Of a DNA stretch of 64,000 bases, positions 1 through 9,014 are shown piece by piece. A program made the translations under genes and the position numbers. Below the pieces are notes generated by a model. That model did no database searches and was not told the origin of the DNA. It saw nothing but the letters and a program-made list of their open reading frames with translations. The DNA is from Pseudomonadales bacterium (lineage in GTDB: Bacteria > Pseudomonadota > Gammaproteobacteria > Pseudomonadales > UBA7239), in NCBI GenBank assembly GCA_028280345.1, contig JANQLY010000011.1, forward strand, positions 1 to 64,000, in the 5' to 3' direction. Numbering within the stretch: position 1 is the first letter of the stretch; each line of letters opens with the position of its first letter.

Positions 1-151
1 GTCATAGTTTTTAGTGGTATTGGTTGTCAGTCCTGACAGGATACTGGCTGAATGGGCAAAAATACGTTTATACTTTTGTTATACCGAAGTTGGATGTGAA
101 AAGGTGAGGTTTGAGATGGCTATGTGTGTAAAAACTGTATGTGAGAATTTA

Positions 152-742
152 ATGAAAAACATAAAACTGTTGTGGCTATTATCTGCAGTTGTACTGCTTG
201 GTGCGTGTAGTGGTATTCATGTGACCACCGACTATAAAGAGAGTGAGGATTTCAGTGCCTGGAAAACCTGGTCATGGTATGAGATTAAAACGCCGGAAGG
301 TGATGCGGTGCGTAATACTTTGCTTGAAGATCGTATCAAGTCGGCGATTGAGAGTGAGTTAAAAGCCAGAGGTTATAAGCAGCTTGAGAGTGGCGGTGAT
401 TTTCAGGCAACCTATCAGTTGAGTTCAGAGAGTAAAATTGAAAGTCGCGATACCTCGGTTGGTGTGAGTTACGGCACCTATCGCCGCGGTTATGGTACGA
501 CTGTATCCTATGGCTCCCCGGTGGATATTCGCGAATATCAGGAGGGGACTTTGATGATAGATTTTGTCAGCCCTGACGGGCAAGAGCTGCTTTGGCGCGG
601 TGTTGTGAAGAAGCGTCTTTCCGGAGCGGAGCAGACACCGGAGGAGCGTAATCAGGCAGTGCGTGAAGTGGTAGCTGCGATCATCGCCAAATTCCCGCCG
701 GGCTATGATGCTAAAGCAGCGCAAGAAGCGGAACAAAAGTAG
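152..742 (+). CDS. DUF4136-type lipoprotein
   Basis: Predicted outer-membrane or periplasm-facing lipoprotein of the DUF4136 kind. The N-terminus from the ATG at 152 is a typical lipoprotein signal: a Lys-containing start, a hydrophobic stretch and the lipobox LLGAC. The mature part opens with V-T-T-D-Y and an F-x-x-W-K-T-W-x-W segment, as in DUF4136 proteins, and ends with an Arg/Ala-rich helix near 'FPPG'. The molecular function of the family is unknown. An ATG at 116 has a better Shine-Dalgarno (AAGGTGAG, 7 nt upstream) and would give a 12-residue longer n-region. I prefer 152 because it gives a normal signal peptide, but the start is not settled. The next gene also encodes a lipoprotein. 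Confidence 0.7.
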   Translation: MKNIKLLWLLSAVVLLGACSGIHVTTDYKESEDFSAWKTWSWYEIKTPEGDAVRNTLLEDRIKSAIESELKARGYKQLESGGDFQATYQLSSESKIESRDTSVGVSYGTYRRGYGTTVSYGSPVDIREYQEGTLMIDFVSPDGQELLWRGVVKKRLSGAEQTPEERNQAVREVVAAIIAKFPPGYDAKAAQEAEQK

Positions 743-779
743 TAATAGCGATATACATTAAACATCACAGGGAAACTCC

Positions 780-1319
780 ATGGTAAAGACATTTATTTAC
801 GCAATGTTGCTTGTCTGTTGTTCGTTTCTTATAGCGTGTCAGAGTAACAAGGGCCCTTCGGAAGAAGTGCTCGCCATGGAACCTTGTGAAAAAGCCTCGG
901 CCCTGGCTGAGGCATATAAAACCGGTTTTGAAGCGTTTAAGGGGGCCTACCGCTCGAAGCGAACCATTGGCGTATGGGCCGCAACTACCCATATGGTAGG
1001 CAATCAATGCGAGATCTGGGAATGGGCCAATGGCAATGTGGGCTATGTCTGTGAGCAGGCCATGCCGGATGAAGAAGCTGCCAGTGCAGGCTATCTTAAG
1101 GCGAAAGATCAGATTGCCCAGTGCCTCGGTGACGAGTGGGAGCTGACCGAGGAGCCACGCGAGAATGTCACCGGCATGCGCAGTGTATTTCGCCCCAGGG
1201 ATGGTCAGTCCGCCGCGTTTATGTTGCACATGGTGTCCTCGAAGGTATTGTACAAGTCCGAGTGGACGCTGGTGCTCGGCGTGGGTGATGACAATCAGAG
1301 ACTACATCCATCACAGTAA
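780..1319 (+). CDS. hypothetical lipoprotein
   Basis: I do not recognise the family. The first 20 residues form a lipoprotein signal with lipobox FLIAC, so the protein is probably lipid-anchored after export. An AGGG sits about 9 nt before the ATG. The mature domain is about 160 residues with several Cys (PCEKA, QCEIW, VCEQA, QCLGD), enough for disulfides in the periplasm, and no recognisable catalytic motif. It follows the DUF4136 lipoprotein by 37 nt on the same strand and may be cotranscribed with it. The function is unassigned. Confidence 0.6.
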   Translation: MVKTFIYAMLLVCCSFLIACQSNKGPSEEVLAMEPCEKASALAEAYKTGFEAFKGAYRSKRTIGVWAATTHMVGNQCEIWEWANGNVGYVCEQAMPDEEAASAGYLKAKDQIAQCLGDEWELTEEPRENVTGMRSVFRPRDGQSAAFMLHMVSSKVLYKSEWTLVLGVGDDNQRLHPSQ

Positions 1320-1393
1320 GTAATTTCATCCAGAGCATTACGGAAATTCCCGAGCGCATAGGCTTAGCTTCTCGCTGCCGGTCGTGATATAAA

Positions 1394-1407
1394 AAGACAG
1401 TTGTCTT
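1394..1407. promoter_or_regulatory. candidate TetR operator before the hydroxylase gene
   Basis: Perfect palindrome AAGACA-GT-TGTCTT. It lies directly after a possible -10 element (TATAAA, 1388-1393) and about 30 bp before the hydroxylase ATG, where a bound repressor would block transcription start. Closely related palindromes (AAGCCA-GT-TGGCTT and AGGACG-GT-TGTCTT) lie before the TetR gene at 3091, which suggests that regulator controls both promoters. The repeat is seen directly. The regulator assignment is inference. Confidence 0.5.
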
Positions 1408-1437
1408 GAGAAAAACGAAACTTGCGGTTTTGCTTTT

Positions 1438-2334
1438 ATGGTAAATACTTTCCTGAAATATGCCTTTTATCCGCTCATGCTCACTTCGTCACTGGTGGCA
1501 GGGCTTACCATGCTGCACTTTGAAGTGCCGTTGCCATGGATCGTACCAATCATCAGCTTAACCGTTATTCCATTGTGCTTCTGGCTTGAACTGAAGTTTC
1601 CGGAAACGCCGCACTGGCGTTTTGACAAGCAGGAGCTGGTCAGCGATGTGTTGCATGCCAGTCTTAGTAATACGATTCCGACCGCACTGTTTCGCGCACT
1701 TTTTTTTGGTTTGGTTACCGCTGCTGCAGTACAACTTGAGGGGGCGCTGGGATACAGTTTGTGGCCGGAGCATTGGCCCTTGCTTGCACAGCTGCTGTGG
1801 GCGGTGTTGATTATTGAATTTATTTCCTACTGGATACATCGCTCGCTACATACCGTACCTTTGTTGTGGCCGCTTCACGCATTGCACCATGCCTCACGGC
1901 GTTACTATTGCATGATCGGTTTACGCAAACATCCGGTGCAGGTGATCTACACTTACGGCATTCGCCTCACAATATTGTGGTTGCTCGGCACGCCTGCCGC
2001 GGTGATGACGCTTTATCTCGGCATGGTTGCGACCAATAGTATGATGCAGCATATGAACGTTCCAATGCGCTGTGGTGTGCTCAACTGGATTTTCGCTACA
2101 CCGCAGTTGCATCGTTGGCACCATTCCAAGGAAGTGGTCGAATCAAATAGTAATTATGGGGATTTGCTGATTATCTGGGACGCAATTTTTGGCACTCGCA
2201 TCCTGCCGGACAACGTTGAACGACTTTATGATGAGGGCTTGGGTTTGCCGGATGGCACAAAAGTAGATAACTCTTATTGGGGGCATTTGAAAATGCCATT
2301 TGTCTGGAAACATATCCAGCCCGATAACAAATAA
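1438..2334 (+). CDS. fatty acid hydroxylase / sterol desaturase superfamily membrane protein
   Basis: Integral-membrane di-iron oxygenase of the fatty acid hydroxylase superfamily, acting on a lipid in the inner membrane. Several hydrophobic segments surround the three histidine clusters that bind iron: HRSLH, HALHH and, further on, QLHRWHH. The order and spacing match the family, and the length of 298 residues is usual. The substrate cannot be read from sequence. The gene stands alone, with a palindromic operator (1394-1407) at its promoter that resembles those of the TetR gene at 3091. Two further members of the superfamily occur at 59404-61274. Confidence 0.85.
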   Translation: MVNTFLKYAFYPLMLTSSLVAGLTMLHFEVPLPWIVPIISLTVIPLCFWLELKFPETPHWRFDKQELVSDVLHASLSNTIPTALFRALFFGLVTAAAVQLEGALGYSLWPEHWPLLAQLLWAVLIIEFISYWIHRSLHTVPLLWPLHALHHASRRYYCMIGLRKHPVQVIYTYGIRLTILWLLGTPAAVMTLYLGMVATNSMMQHMNVPMRCGVLNWIFATPQLHRWHHSKEVVESNSNYGDLLIIWDAIFGTRILPDNVERLYDEGLGLPDGTKVDNSYWGHLKMPFVWKHIQPDNK

Positions 2335-2350
2335 CAGCTTGGCTGGTTTA

Positions 2351-2872
2351 TTACTGGTCTTCTTCCTTTTTCCATACCGCCGAACCATGCTGCCCAGGGC
2401 CTGAGGCGACGGTTATTTCCAGTTTGCGTACATCGTGTTGTTTAAGGAATCCTGCATCTTCACAGAGTTTACTGAGCACATAGAATGAGAACTCTTCTAC
2501 CGTGGCGTTACTAATCGGCAATAGGATGGTTTCCGATTTACGCAGCATCATATAGTGATTGTCAAAATGGATTTTGTAGAACGGCTCTTCATCCTCAATC
2601 CGCAAGTGGGGTGAGTGTTTGGCAATCAGGGTGTATTCGTCGAGGCCATCGACAAGGGCAAATAACTTTTTCTTGAATATTGCGTAGTCACAGGTCAGGC
2701 CCTCATCGCCAACCGGTGCAGTGATGCGGCAGGTAACTGCATAGTTATGTCCGTGCAGTCGCTCGCGTTCTGTGGCATTAAAAATAGTGAAATGTGCCGC
2801 TGAGAATTTCAGTGCCTGCATATGTAGATCAATTGTGGTCAGGCGTTCCGGTTTGCTCACATTGTCAGCCAT
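2351..2872 (-). CDS. PTPS/QueD superfamily protein lacking the usual catalytic Cys
   Basis: Member of the 6-pyruvoyl-tetrahydropterin synthase / 6-carboxytetrahydropterin synthase superfamily (COG0720), which acts on dihydroneopterin-type substrates. Zinc-ligand histidines are visible: one in SAAHF (about residue 27) and two in LHGH (about 40 and 42). QueD has Cys four residues before HGH. Here that position is Arg, and a Glu lies three before it (E-R-L-H-G-H), as I recall for PTPS-III enzymes that serve folate synthesis. It is therefore probably not a standard QueD. Length 173 residues. It is convergent with the hydroxylase gene, so it has its own transcript. Confidence 0.75.
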   Translation of the reverse strand: MADNVSKPERLTTIDLHMQALKFSAAHFTIFNATERERLHGHNYAVTCRITAPVGDEGLTCDYAIFKKKLFALVDGLDEYTLIAKHSPHLRIEDEEPFYKIHFDNHYMMLRKSETILLPISNATVEEFSFYVLSKLCEDAGFLKQHDVRKLEITVASGPGQHGSAVWKKEEDQ

Positions 2873-2978
2873 GGGTTCTGTTGGTTCGGTTTAAATGAGC
2901 CCGAAGTTTAGCATGAAGCACGTAGCGCGAACTACGCGATATGTCTTAGACCGCAGAGGGCTTGCAGGCTGTTTTTTT

Positions 2979-3015
2979 AGGACGGTTGTCTTATAATAAA
3001 AAAGCCAGTTGGCTT
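2979..3015. promoter_or_regulatory. two palindromic operators before the TetR gene
   Basis: Two related 14-bp palindromes lie 23 bp apart, centre to centre: AGGACG-GT-TGTCTT at 2979-2992 and AAGCCA-GT-TGGCTT at 3002-3015. A TATAAT hexamer (2992-2997) lies between them and overlaps the first site by one base, so occupancy would block a promoter. The same architecture occurs at 1394-1407. In the 3002-3015 site the two halves differ from the 1394 site by compensating changes that keep the symmetry. This fits autoregulation by the TetR protein. Confidence 0.5.
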
Positions 3016-3090
3016 AAAACCCGCTGGTTATTTATATCTGATTAGTCATTTGTAATCAGCCGACAACACAGCAGTGGCAGGTAAGCAAAA

Positions 3091-3687
3091 ATGCCCAAAA
3101 TTGTAGACCATGAAGAGCGTCGCGAACATATTGCCCAGATAGTGGCAGAAATGCTTGCAACGGTTGGAGTAGAAAATACCACGATTCGTGAGATATCACG
3201 TCAGTCCGGCTATTCCCGGGGTTTTATCGAGCACTATTTTCACAGCAAGGAAGAGTTGATTACCGATGCTCTGAAATGGATTAACGAGAAATCCATGGAG
3301 CGTGTGGAGAAAAAGCTCAAAAGCCTTAATGGCCTTGCCGCGCTCAGGGCGCTCAATGAGGTAACGCTGCCGATTAACGACCAGACACGTCGCGAGTGGA
3401 AAGTACGCATGCAATTCTGGGGGCTTGCGGTTGTGAATCCCCAGCACAAGAAGGAGCAGACCAAACGTATCCATCTGGCCGAGAAAATCTACCTCAAATA
3501 CCTTGAGGAGGCACGTCAACTGGGTGAAATCTCTGCTGACGCAGATCTGGAGCTGATTGCCCAGAATCTGTTACACCGTATTTATGGCCTCAGTTGTAAT
3601 GCGATATTGCGCCCGAATTATTTTACCCGCCAGAAGCAGCTTGAAGCCCTTGATTACGTGATGGATGAGATTATCAAAATCTCCTGA
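3091..3687 (+). CDS. TetR/AcrR-family transcriptional regulator (BetI-like)
   Basis: Homodimeric DNA-binding repressor. Residues about 9-55 form the TetR helix-turn-helix domain (the I-R-E-I-S-R-Q-S-G-Y-S-R-G segment, then I-E-H-Y-F-H-S-K-E-E-L). The C-terminal part is a helical ligand-binding domain resembling BetI-type regulators. AGGTAAG lies 7 nt before the ATG. The ligand is unknown. The paired palindromes in its own promoter (2979-3015), and the related one before the hydroxylase gene at 1438, suggest it represses itself and that gene, perhaps in response to a lipid. Confidence 0.85.
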   Translation: MPKIVDHEERREHIAQIVAEMLATVGVENTTIREISRQSGYSRGFIEHYFHSKEELITDALKWINEKSMERVEKKLKSLNGLAALRALNEVTLPINDQTRREWKVRMQFWGLAVVNPQHKKEQTKRIHLAEKIYLKYLEEARQLGEISADADLELIAQNLLHRIYGLSCNAILRPNYFTRQKQLEALDYVMDEIIKIS

Positions 3688-3778
3688 TAATCCGCTTGCG
3701 CGTGAAATGTCATAGTTTTTCACGCGCTGGTTGAGTAAAATGCGAGCTTTATTTTTACTCGACTCGAAAAACTGATCG

Positions 3779-6700
3779 ATGTTAATTATCCCCGGTGCAC
3801 CAGCTCTCTCACAGTTCCGCCTCGACAAGTTAACCCGACAATTACAGCAGCTCTGTCCGACAATTACGGCACTTGGCAGTCGTTTTGTTCACTTTGCCGA
3901 GACCTCATCCGAGCCTGATGCCACACAGCAGCAGATCCTTGAACGCCTGCTTACCTATGGGCCGGGTTACGAGGAGGCAACATTAGACCAGCCTGCCGGA
4001 GTCGAGCGTTTCCTTGTTGTGCCGCGCCCCGGGACGATCTCGCCGTGGTCGAGCAAGGCGACAGATATTGCCCACAACAGTGGTTTGCAGATGGTGCAAC
4101 GCCTGGAACGTGGCATTGTTTACGATGTTCACAGCAGCGAGGCGTTGGATCGTGATGCTGTGGCAGCACTGTTGCACGATCGGATGGTAGAGGCAGTGCT
4201 GACATCAGTAGAGCAGGCCAGTGTGCTGTTTGAAGCCCGTGATCCCGCACCATTAACTACTGTCGATATTCTCGCCGGTGGTACGCAAGCCTTGCGTGAT
4301 GCGAATGTTGAGCTTGGGTTGGCACTGGCCGATGATGAAATTGATTATCTGGTGGAGAGTTTTGAGCAGCTCGGGCGCAACCCGACTGATGTGGAGCTGA
4401 TGATGTTTGCTCAGGCAAACTCTGAACACTGTCGCCACAAGATTTTTAATGCGAGCTGGAGCATTGATGGTGAAGAGCAGCCGCTCTCACTGTTTAAAAT
4501 GATCAAGAATACCTATGCCTGTGGTGGGGAAGGTGTGTTATCCGCTTACGAAGATAATGCGGCAGTGGTTACCGGTAGTCACGCCGGGCGCTTTTATCCG
4601 CAACAGGATTCCGCCGAGTACACCTATAGTCAGGAAGATATTCACTTGCTGATGAAGGTGGAAACACATAATCACCCCACAGCGATTGCACCGTTTCCGG
4701 GTGCCGGTACCGGCTCCGGTGGAGAAATTCGCGATGAAGGCGCAGTGGGTCGCGGTTCCAAGCCTAAAGTGGGGCTGACAGGCTTTTCGGTTTCCAATCT
4801 GAATTTGCCGGACTTTTCCCGCCCTTGGGAGAGTGACTACGGCAAACCCGGCCGCATAGTATCGGCCCTGGATATTATGGTGGAAGGCCCTATCGGTGGA
4901 GCGGCATTCAACAATGAGTTTGGTCGCCCGAATATTTGCGGCTATTTTCGCAGCTATGAGCAGTGTGCTAACGGCGCCGCAGGTGAAGAAGTGCGCGGCT
5001 ATCACAAGCCGATTATGATTGCCGGTGGCTATGGCAATATTCGCGCCGAACATGTGGATCAGCACGAGATTCCGGTGGGCGCACAGCTTGTGGTGCTAGG
5101 TGGCCCGGCTATGTTGATTGGTCTTGGGGGAGGCGCGGCGTCGAGTATGGCGTCAGGCTCCTCAAGTGAAGACCTGGATTTTGCTTCGGTACAACGCCAG
5201 AATCCGGAGATTGAGCGCCGTTGTCAGGAAGTGATCGACCGCTGTTGGCAGCTCGGTGAGAATAACCCGATTGCCTTTATTCACGATGTGGGTGCGGGTG
5301 GTCTGTCAAATGCGTTTCCTGAGCTTGTCAAAGACGGTAACCGCGGTGGTAACTTTGAGTTGCGCAATGTACCCAATGACGAGCCGGGTATGGCGCCATT
5401 GGAAATCTGGTGCAATGAAGCTCAGGAGCGTTATGTGCTCGCTATTGCCAGTGAGGATATGCCACGTTTTAGCGCAATTTGCGAGCGTGAGCGTTGCCCT
5501 TATGCGGTCGTGGGGGAAGCTATTGAAGAAAAGCATCTGCGTCTCGGCGATAAACACTTTGATAATAATCCGGTGGATTTGCCGATGTCGGTGTTGTTTG
5601 GCAAGCCACCGAAAATGCATCGTCAGGTAGAGCGCGTTGTCTATAAAAAAGCCCCGTTACAATTGTCCGGTATTGAATTGGCGGATGCTGCACAGCGTAT
5701 TTTGCAGCTGCCGACGGTGGCGGGAAAATCCTTCTTGATTACGATTGGTGATCGCTCGGTAACGGGGATGATTCACCGCGATCAGATGGTAGGCCCTTGG
5801 CAGGTGCCAGTGGCGGATTGTGCAGTGACGACAGTGGCTTACGATAGCTATGTCGGTGAAGCGATGTCAATGGGAGAGCGTACGCCGATGGCGTTGATTG
5901 ATGCGCCGGCCTCCGGTCGTATGGCTATTGGTGAGGCGCTGACAAATATTGCCGCAAGTCGTATAGGTAAATTATCCGATATCAAACTCTCGGCTAACTG
6001 GATGTGTGCCGCAGGTCATCCCGGGGAGGATGAGAAGCTTTACGACACGGTTAAAGCCGTGGGTATGGAATTATGTCCGGCGCTCGGCATCACGATCCCT
6101 GTGGGCAAGGATTCCATGTCGATGCGCACAGTGTGGCAGGACAACGGGAAAGACAAGTCTGTCACTGCACCGCTGTCACTCATCATTTCTGCGTTTTCTC
6201 CTGTACTGGATGTGAGAAAAACGGTTACGCCGCAATTGCGCCGTGACAGGGATAACGCGCTGTTATTGGTAGATCTTGGTAATGGCAAAAATCGCCTTGG
6301 AACATCCTGCCTGGCTCAGGTTTACAATCAGGTTGGGGATGTGCCGGCAGATGTTGATAATCCGCATCATCTCAAACAGTTTTTTGAGCTGATGCAGCAA
6401 TTGCTCGAAGAAGAAAAAATTCGCGCCTATCACGATCGCTCCGATGGTGGTTTGTACGTCACTCTCGTTGAGATGGCTTTTGCTGGTCGCTGTGGCCTGG
6501 ATATTCAGCTGGGTGTTGTAACTGAGTCTGCGCAGGAAGATGTACTTGCATTGTTATTTAACGAAGAACTCGGTGCGGTGTTACAGCTTGATGCGGCGGA
6601 TGCTGATAGTGTGCAGGCGCGTTTTACTGAGGCGGGTATCAGTGCTGCGGTGATTGGTAAGGCGGTTGATTCGGATTGCTTGAAATTTGCCTGTGGTGAT

Positions 6701-7678
6701 ACGGTTGTGCTTGAACAAGACTTGCACGCGACCTTGCAACGCTGGTCTGAAACCTCATACCGTATCCAGTCTCTACGAGATAATCCTGACTGTGCACAAC
6801 AGGAATTTGACGGGCTTGCGGATAAAAGTGATCCGGGCTTAAGTGTCAAACTTACGTTTGATCAAAATGAGGATATTGCTGCGCCGTTAATTAATACCGG
6901 CGTACGTCCGCGTATGGCCGTGTTGCGTGAGCAGGGGGTGAATGGCCAAGTGGAAATGGCGGCCGCATTTGACCGTGCGGGCTTTACCGCTGTTGATGTG
7001 CATATGAGTGATATTCTTTCCGGCGCACAGCGGCTTGATGACTTTAAAGGACTGGTTGCCTGTGGTGGTTTTTCCTATGGTGATGTACTTGGTGCTGGTG
7101 AGGGCTGGGCGAAAACGATTTTATTTAATAGTCAGGCGCGCGATGAATTTGCAGGTTTCTTTGAGCGTGGAGATAGCTTCAGTCTCGGTGTATGTAACGG
7201 CTGCCAGATGATGTCGAACCTCAAGGATCTGATTCCAGGAGCGGCGCAATGGCCGCGTTTTGTGCGTAATTTGTCCGAGCAATTTGAGGCGCGTGTGGTG
7301 ATGGTTCAGATTGAACAGAGTGGCTCTGTTCTGCTTGCCGGTATGCAGGGCTCGACGTTTCCGGTGGTGGTTGCCCATGGTGAAGGACGTGCCGAGTTTT
7401 CCAGTGCTGATGCGGCGGCTGTATTCTCCAGCGGTGGACAGGTGGCTTATCGTTATGTGGATAATGCGTTGACAGTGACAGAGGCCTATCCCGCCAACCC
7501 GAATGGTTCGCCGTTTGGTATTGCTGCGGTAACCAACAGTGATGGACGTCATACGATCATGATGCCGCACCCGGAGCGAGTATTTCGTGCAGTGCAGAAT
7601 TCCTGGTATCCCGGGGACTGGCAGGAAGATGGTCCGTGGTTGCGTTTATTCAGAAATGCCCGCTGCTATACCAAATAA
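3779..7678 (+). CDS. purL: phosphoribosylformylglycinamidine synthase
   Basis: Fourth step of de novo purine synthesis: FGAR + ATP + glutamine to FGAM, in the cytoplasm. At 1299 residues it is the single-chain gammaproteobacterial form. In order it has the N-terminal PurS-like region, the linker, two AIRS-type synthase halves (K-V-E-T-H-N-H-P-T and the Gly-rich loops of the first half are clear) and a C-terminal class I glutamine amidotransferase with nucleophile Cys in G-V-C-N-G-C and a later H-P-E. No strong Shine-Dalgarno precedes the ATG. It is monocistronic. Confidence 0.97.
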   Translation: MLIIPGAPALSQFRLDKLTRQLQQLCPTITALGSRFVHFAETSSEPDATQQQILERLLTYGPGYEEATLDQPAGVERFLVVPRPGTISPWSSKATDIAHNSGLQMVQRLERGIVYDVHSSEALDRDAVAALLHDRMVEAVLTSVEQASVLFEARDPAPLTTVDILAGGTQALRDANVELGLALADDEIDYLVESFEQLGRNPTDVELMMFAQANSEHCRHKIFNASWSIDGEEQPLSLFKMIKNTYACGGEGVLSAYEDNAAVVTGSHAGRFYPQQDSAEYTYSQEDIHLLMKVETHNHPTAIAPFPGAGTGSGGEIRDEGAVGRGSKPKVGLTGFSVSNLNLPDFSRPWESDYGKPGRIVSALDIMVEGPIGGAAFNNEFGRPNICGYFRSYEQCANGAAGEEVRGYHKPIMIAGGYGNIRAEHVDQHEIPVGAQLVVLGGPAMLIGLGGGAASSMASGSSSEDLDFASVQRQNPEIERRCQEVIDRCWQLGENNPIAFIHDVGAGGLSNAFPELVKDGNRGGNFELRNVPNDEPGMAPLEIWCNEAQERYVLAIASEDMPRFSAICERERCPYAVVGEAIEEKHLRLGDKHFDNNPVDLPMSVLFGKPPKMHRQVERVVYKKAPLQLSGIELADAAQRILQLPTVAGKSFLITIGDRSVTGMIHRDQMVGPWQVPVADCAVTTVAYDSYVGEAMSMGERTPMALIDAPASGRMAIGEALTNIAASRIGKLSDIKLSANWMCAAGHPGEDEKLYDTVKAVGMELCPALGITIPVGKDSMSMRTVWQDNGKDKSVTAPLSLIISAFSPVLDVRKTVTPQLRRDRDNALLLVDLGNGKNRLGTSCLAQVYNQVGDVPADVDNPHHLKQFFELMQQLLEEEKIRAYHDRSDGGLYVTLVEMAFAGRCGLDIQLGVVTESAQEDVLALLFNEELGAVLQLDAADADSVQARFTEAGISAAVIGKAVDSDCLKFACGDTVVLEQDLHATLQRWSETSYRIQSLRDNPDCAQQEFDGLADKSDPGLSVKLTFDQNEDIAAPLINTGVRPRMAVLREQGVNGQVEMAAAFDRAGFTAVDVHMSDILSGAQRLDDFKGLVACGGFSYGDVLGAGEGWAKTILFNSQARDEFAGFFERGDSFSLGVCNGCQMMSNLKDLIPGAAQWPRFVRNLSEQFEARVVMVQIEQSGSVLLAGMQGSTFPVVVAHGEGRAEFSSADAAAVFSSGGQVAYRYVDNALTVTEAYPANPNGSPFGIAAVTNSDGRHTIMMPHPERVFRAVQNSWYPGDWQEDGPWLRLFRNARCYTK

Positions 7679-7757
7679 GTTATATCGAACAAACAAACAG
7701 CGGGTGAAGCAAGCCTGCCAAATCGGGTCTGACAGGCGGGTTGCAGGATTATTGGAT

Positions 7758-8048
7758 TCAGGCTGCGGCCATTTCTTTCAGTGTGTATTTCAGGCGTACC
7801 GTTAACACGGTTTCACCTGCGGGCAGAGCTTTAAGTGCGCTGTCGCTACCCCCGTTGCGATAAAACACACAGCCGGGTTGTGCAATGGCCTGGGTGCGAA
7901 CCTCCTTATCAGAGGCTACGGTGCCATTGGTCAGAAATTCTTCGTTGGTAATATCAAACAGCTTTGCGGCGTCTTCGGCGCTATTGGTGGCGACGTAAAA
8001 CTCGACACTGCTTTGATGGTTCTGCAGAAGATATTGATACACTCGCAT
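7758..8048 (-). CDS. small protein of unknown function, candidate quorum-sensing target
   Basis: A 96-residue soluble protein I do not recognise. It starts M-R-V-Y-Q-Y, has no signal peptide or membrane segment, and is mixed alpha/beta in character. I chose the ATG at 8048 because AGGAAG (8057-8062) lies 8 nt before it, whereas the GTG at 8054 is too close. Upstream on this strand are a TAATAT -10-like hexamer (8090-8085) and, centred 43-44 bp before the implied start of transcription, an 18-bp palindrome (8113-8130) matching the one before luxI at 62553. It is probably a monocistronic member of the LuxR regulon. Its function cannot be guessed. Confidence 0.65.
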   Translation of the reverse strand: MRVYQYLLQNHQSSVEFYVATNSAEDAAKLFDITNEEFLTNGTVASDKEVRTQAIAQPGCVFYRNGGSDSALKALPAGETVLTVRLKYTLKEMAAA

Positions 8049-8112
8049 GGTCACTACTTCCTAATATTGTTTTTGTCAGTGTGAATATTAACGAGTTGAT
8101 TTGCGGAACGCT

Positions 8113-8130
8113 ACTACCAGCATTGGTAGT
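8113..8130 (-). promoter_or_regulatory. lux-type box (distal copy)
   Basis: Perfect inverted repeat ACTACCA-GCAT-TGGTAGT. It shares ACTACC-N6-GGTAGT with the boxes at 62449-62466 (before luxI) and 63801-63818, and resembles the CTACCAG..CTGG type of Pseudomonas las/rhl boxes. Its centre (8121.5) lies about 43 bp before the predicted start of transcription of the 7758-8048 gene, the usual activator position for LuxR proteins overlapping -35. Confidence 0.7.
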
Positions 8131-8162
8131 TTTAAAATTTATTGAGGAGAGTTGAGAAGCGC

Positions 8163-8200
8163 CACTTATCTTGCTATTGAAAATGGTTGCAAGATAAGTG
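8163..8200. terminator. hairpin, probable terminator
   Basis: A 12-bp perfect stem (CACTTATCTTGC / GCAAGATAAGTG) with a 14-nt loop, followed on the plus strand by a T-rich tract. It lies between the SDR gene (minus, ends 8241) and the lux-box promoter, and would insulate them. The weaker T-tract on the minus strand makes its direction uncertain. Confidence 0.5.
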
Positions 8201-8240
8201 ACGTTTCTTTTATTGCTGTCTGTTATCGCTGCTTAACAGT

Positions 8241-8981
8241 TTAAACACGCATAAACTGGCCGCCATCCACATTGAGAATGTGGCCGGTAATCCAGCTTGC
8301 TTGATCAGACAATAAAAACAGAATGCCATTGGCGAGGTCATCGGGGGTGCCGAGGCGTTTGATGGGCATTTGTTTAACCAGCTCGTCGGCAAAATCACCG
8401 GCCGTATTGCGCAGGGCCTGGGTTTCAGTTGGGCCCGGTGCAATGGCATTAATGCGAATCTTGCGCCAGCTCAGTTCGTTGGCGAGCGAGGTGGTAATGC
8501 CGTTCATGGTGAGTTTCGCAACACCATAAAAGCCCGTGTGCATCCATGCGGCGGTAGAAGACTGGTTCACAATGGCACTGCCTTTGGGCATATGATCAAG
8601 GCAGGCGCGCGTCATATACAGACAGCCAAAGGCATTAACTGCCATGAATTTGTTCAGATAGTCCACATCGACATTGGTCAATCCCTCGATTTTCATGTCG
8701 CCAAAAATAGCAGCATTATTCACGAGGTAGTCGATCTGACCGTACTGTTCCTTAGCGGCATTGGCACACTCTTTACAGGATGCCTCATCGGAAACATCAA
8801 CACGGGCAAACATTGCGTCGCCACCAGACTCTCTGATTTCACCGGCAACGCGCTGGCCCTGTTCTTCATTAATTTCCGCCACACAGACCTTCATGCCTTC
8901 GGCAGCAAAACGTTTTGCGTAACCTTCGCCAATGCCGCCACCTGCGCCAGTGACAATGACAACTTTTCCGGAAAAATCCAT
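8241..8981 (-). CDS. SDR-family oxidoreductase
   Basis: Classical NAD(P)-dependent short-chain dehydrogenase/reductase, 246 residues. Visible elements are the cofactor loop T-G-A-G-G-G-I-G (about 11-18), N-N-A-A (about 88-91), catalytic Ser in Q-S-S (about 141-142), Y-G-V-A-K (Tyr152/Lys156), and P-G-P-T after beta-6. An N-terminal D-V near residue 62 contacts the adenine. The start at 8981 is chosen because GAGGTGAG lies 7 nt before it; a GTG at 8990 is the alternative. The substrate is unknown. A second SDR gene lies immediately upstream on the same strand (33 nt), so the two probably form an operon. Confidence 0.85.
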   Translation of the reverse strand: MDFSGKVVIVTGAGGGIGEGYAKRFAAEGMKVCVAEINEEQGQRVAGEIRESGGDAMFARVDVSDEASCKECANAAKEQYGQIDYLVNNAAIFGDMKIEGLTNVDVDYLNKFMAVNAFGCLYMTRACLDHMPKGSAIVNQSSTAAWMHTGFYGVAKLTMNGITTSLANELSWRKIRINAIAPGPTETQALRNTAGDFADELVKQMPIKRLGTPDDLANGILFLLSDQASWITGHILNVDGGQFMRV

Positions 8982-9014
8982 AGTACTCACCTCTCTTGAA
9001 TAAGCTTGTAAAGT

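Noticed and set aside
984..1000. ACTACC-CATAT-GGTAGG resembles a lux box.
   Set aside because: The spacer is 5 rather than 6 bp, one arm base differs, and it lies inside a coding sequence far from any promoter.
8370..8999. 209-codon plus-strand frame opposite the SDR gene.
   Set aside because: The minus strand encodes a complete SDR with all motifs. The opposite frame is a shadow of its codon bias.
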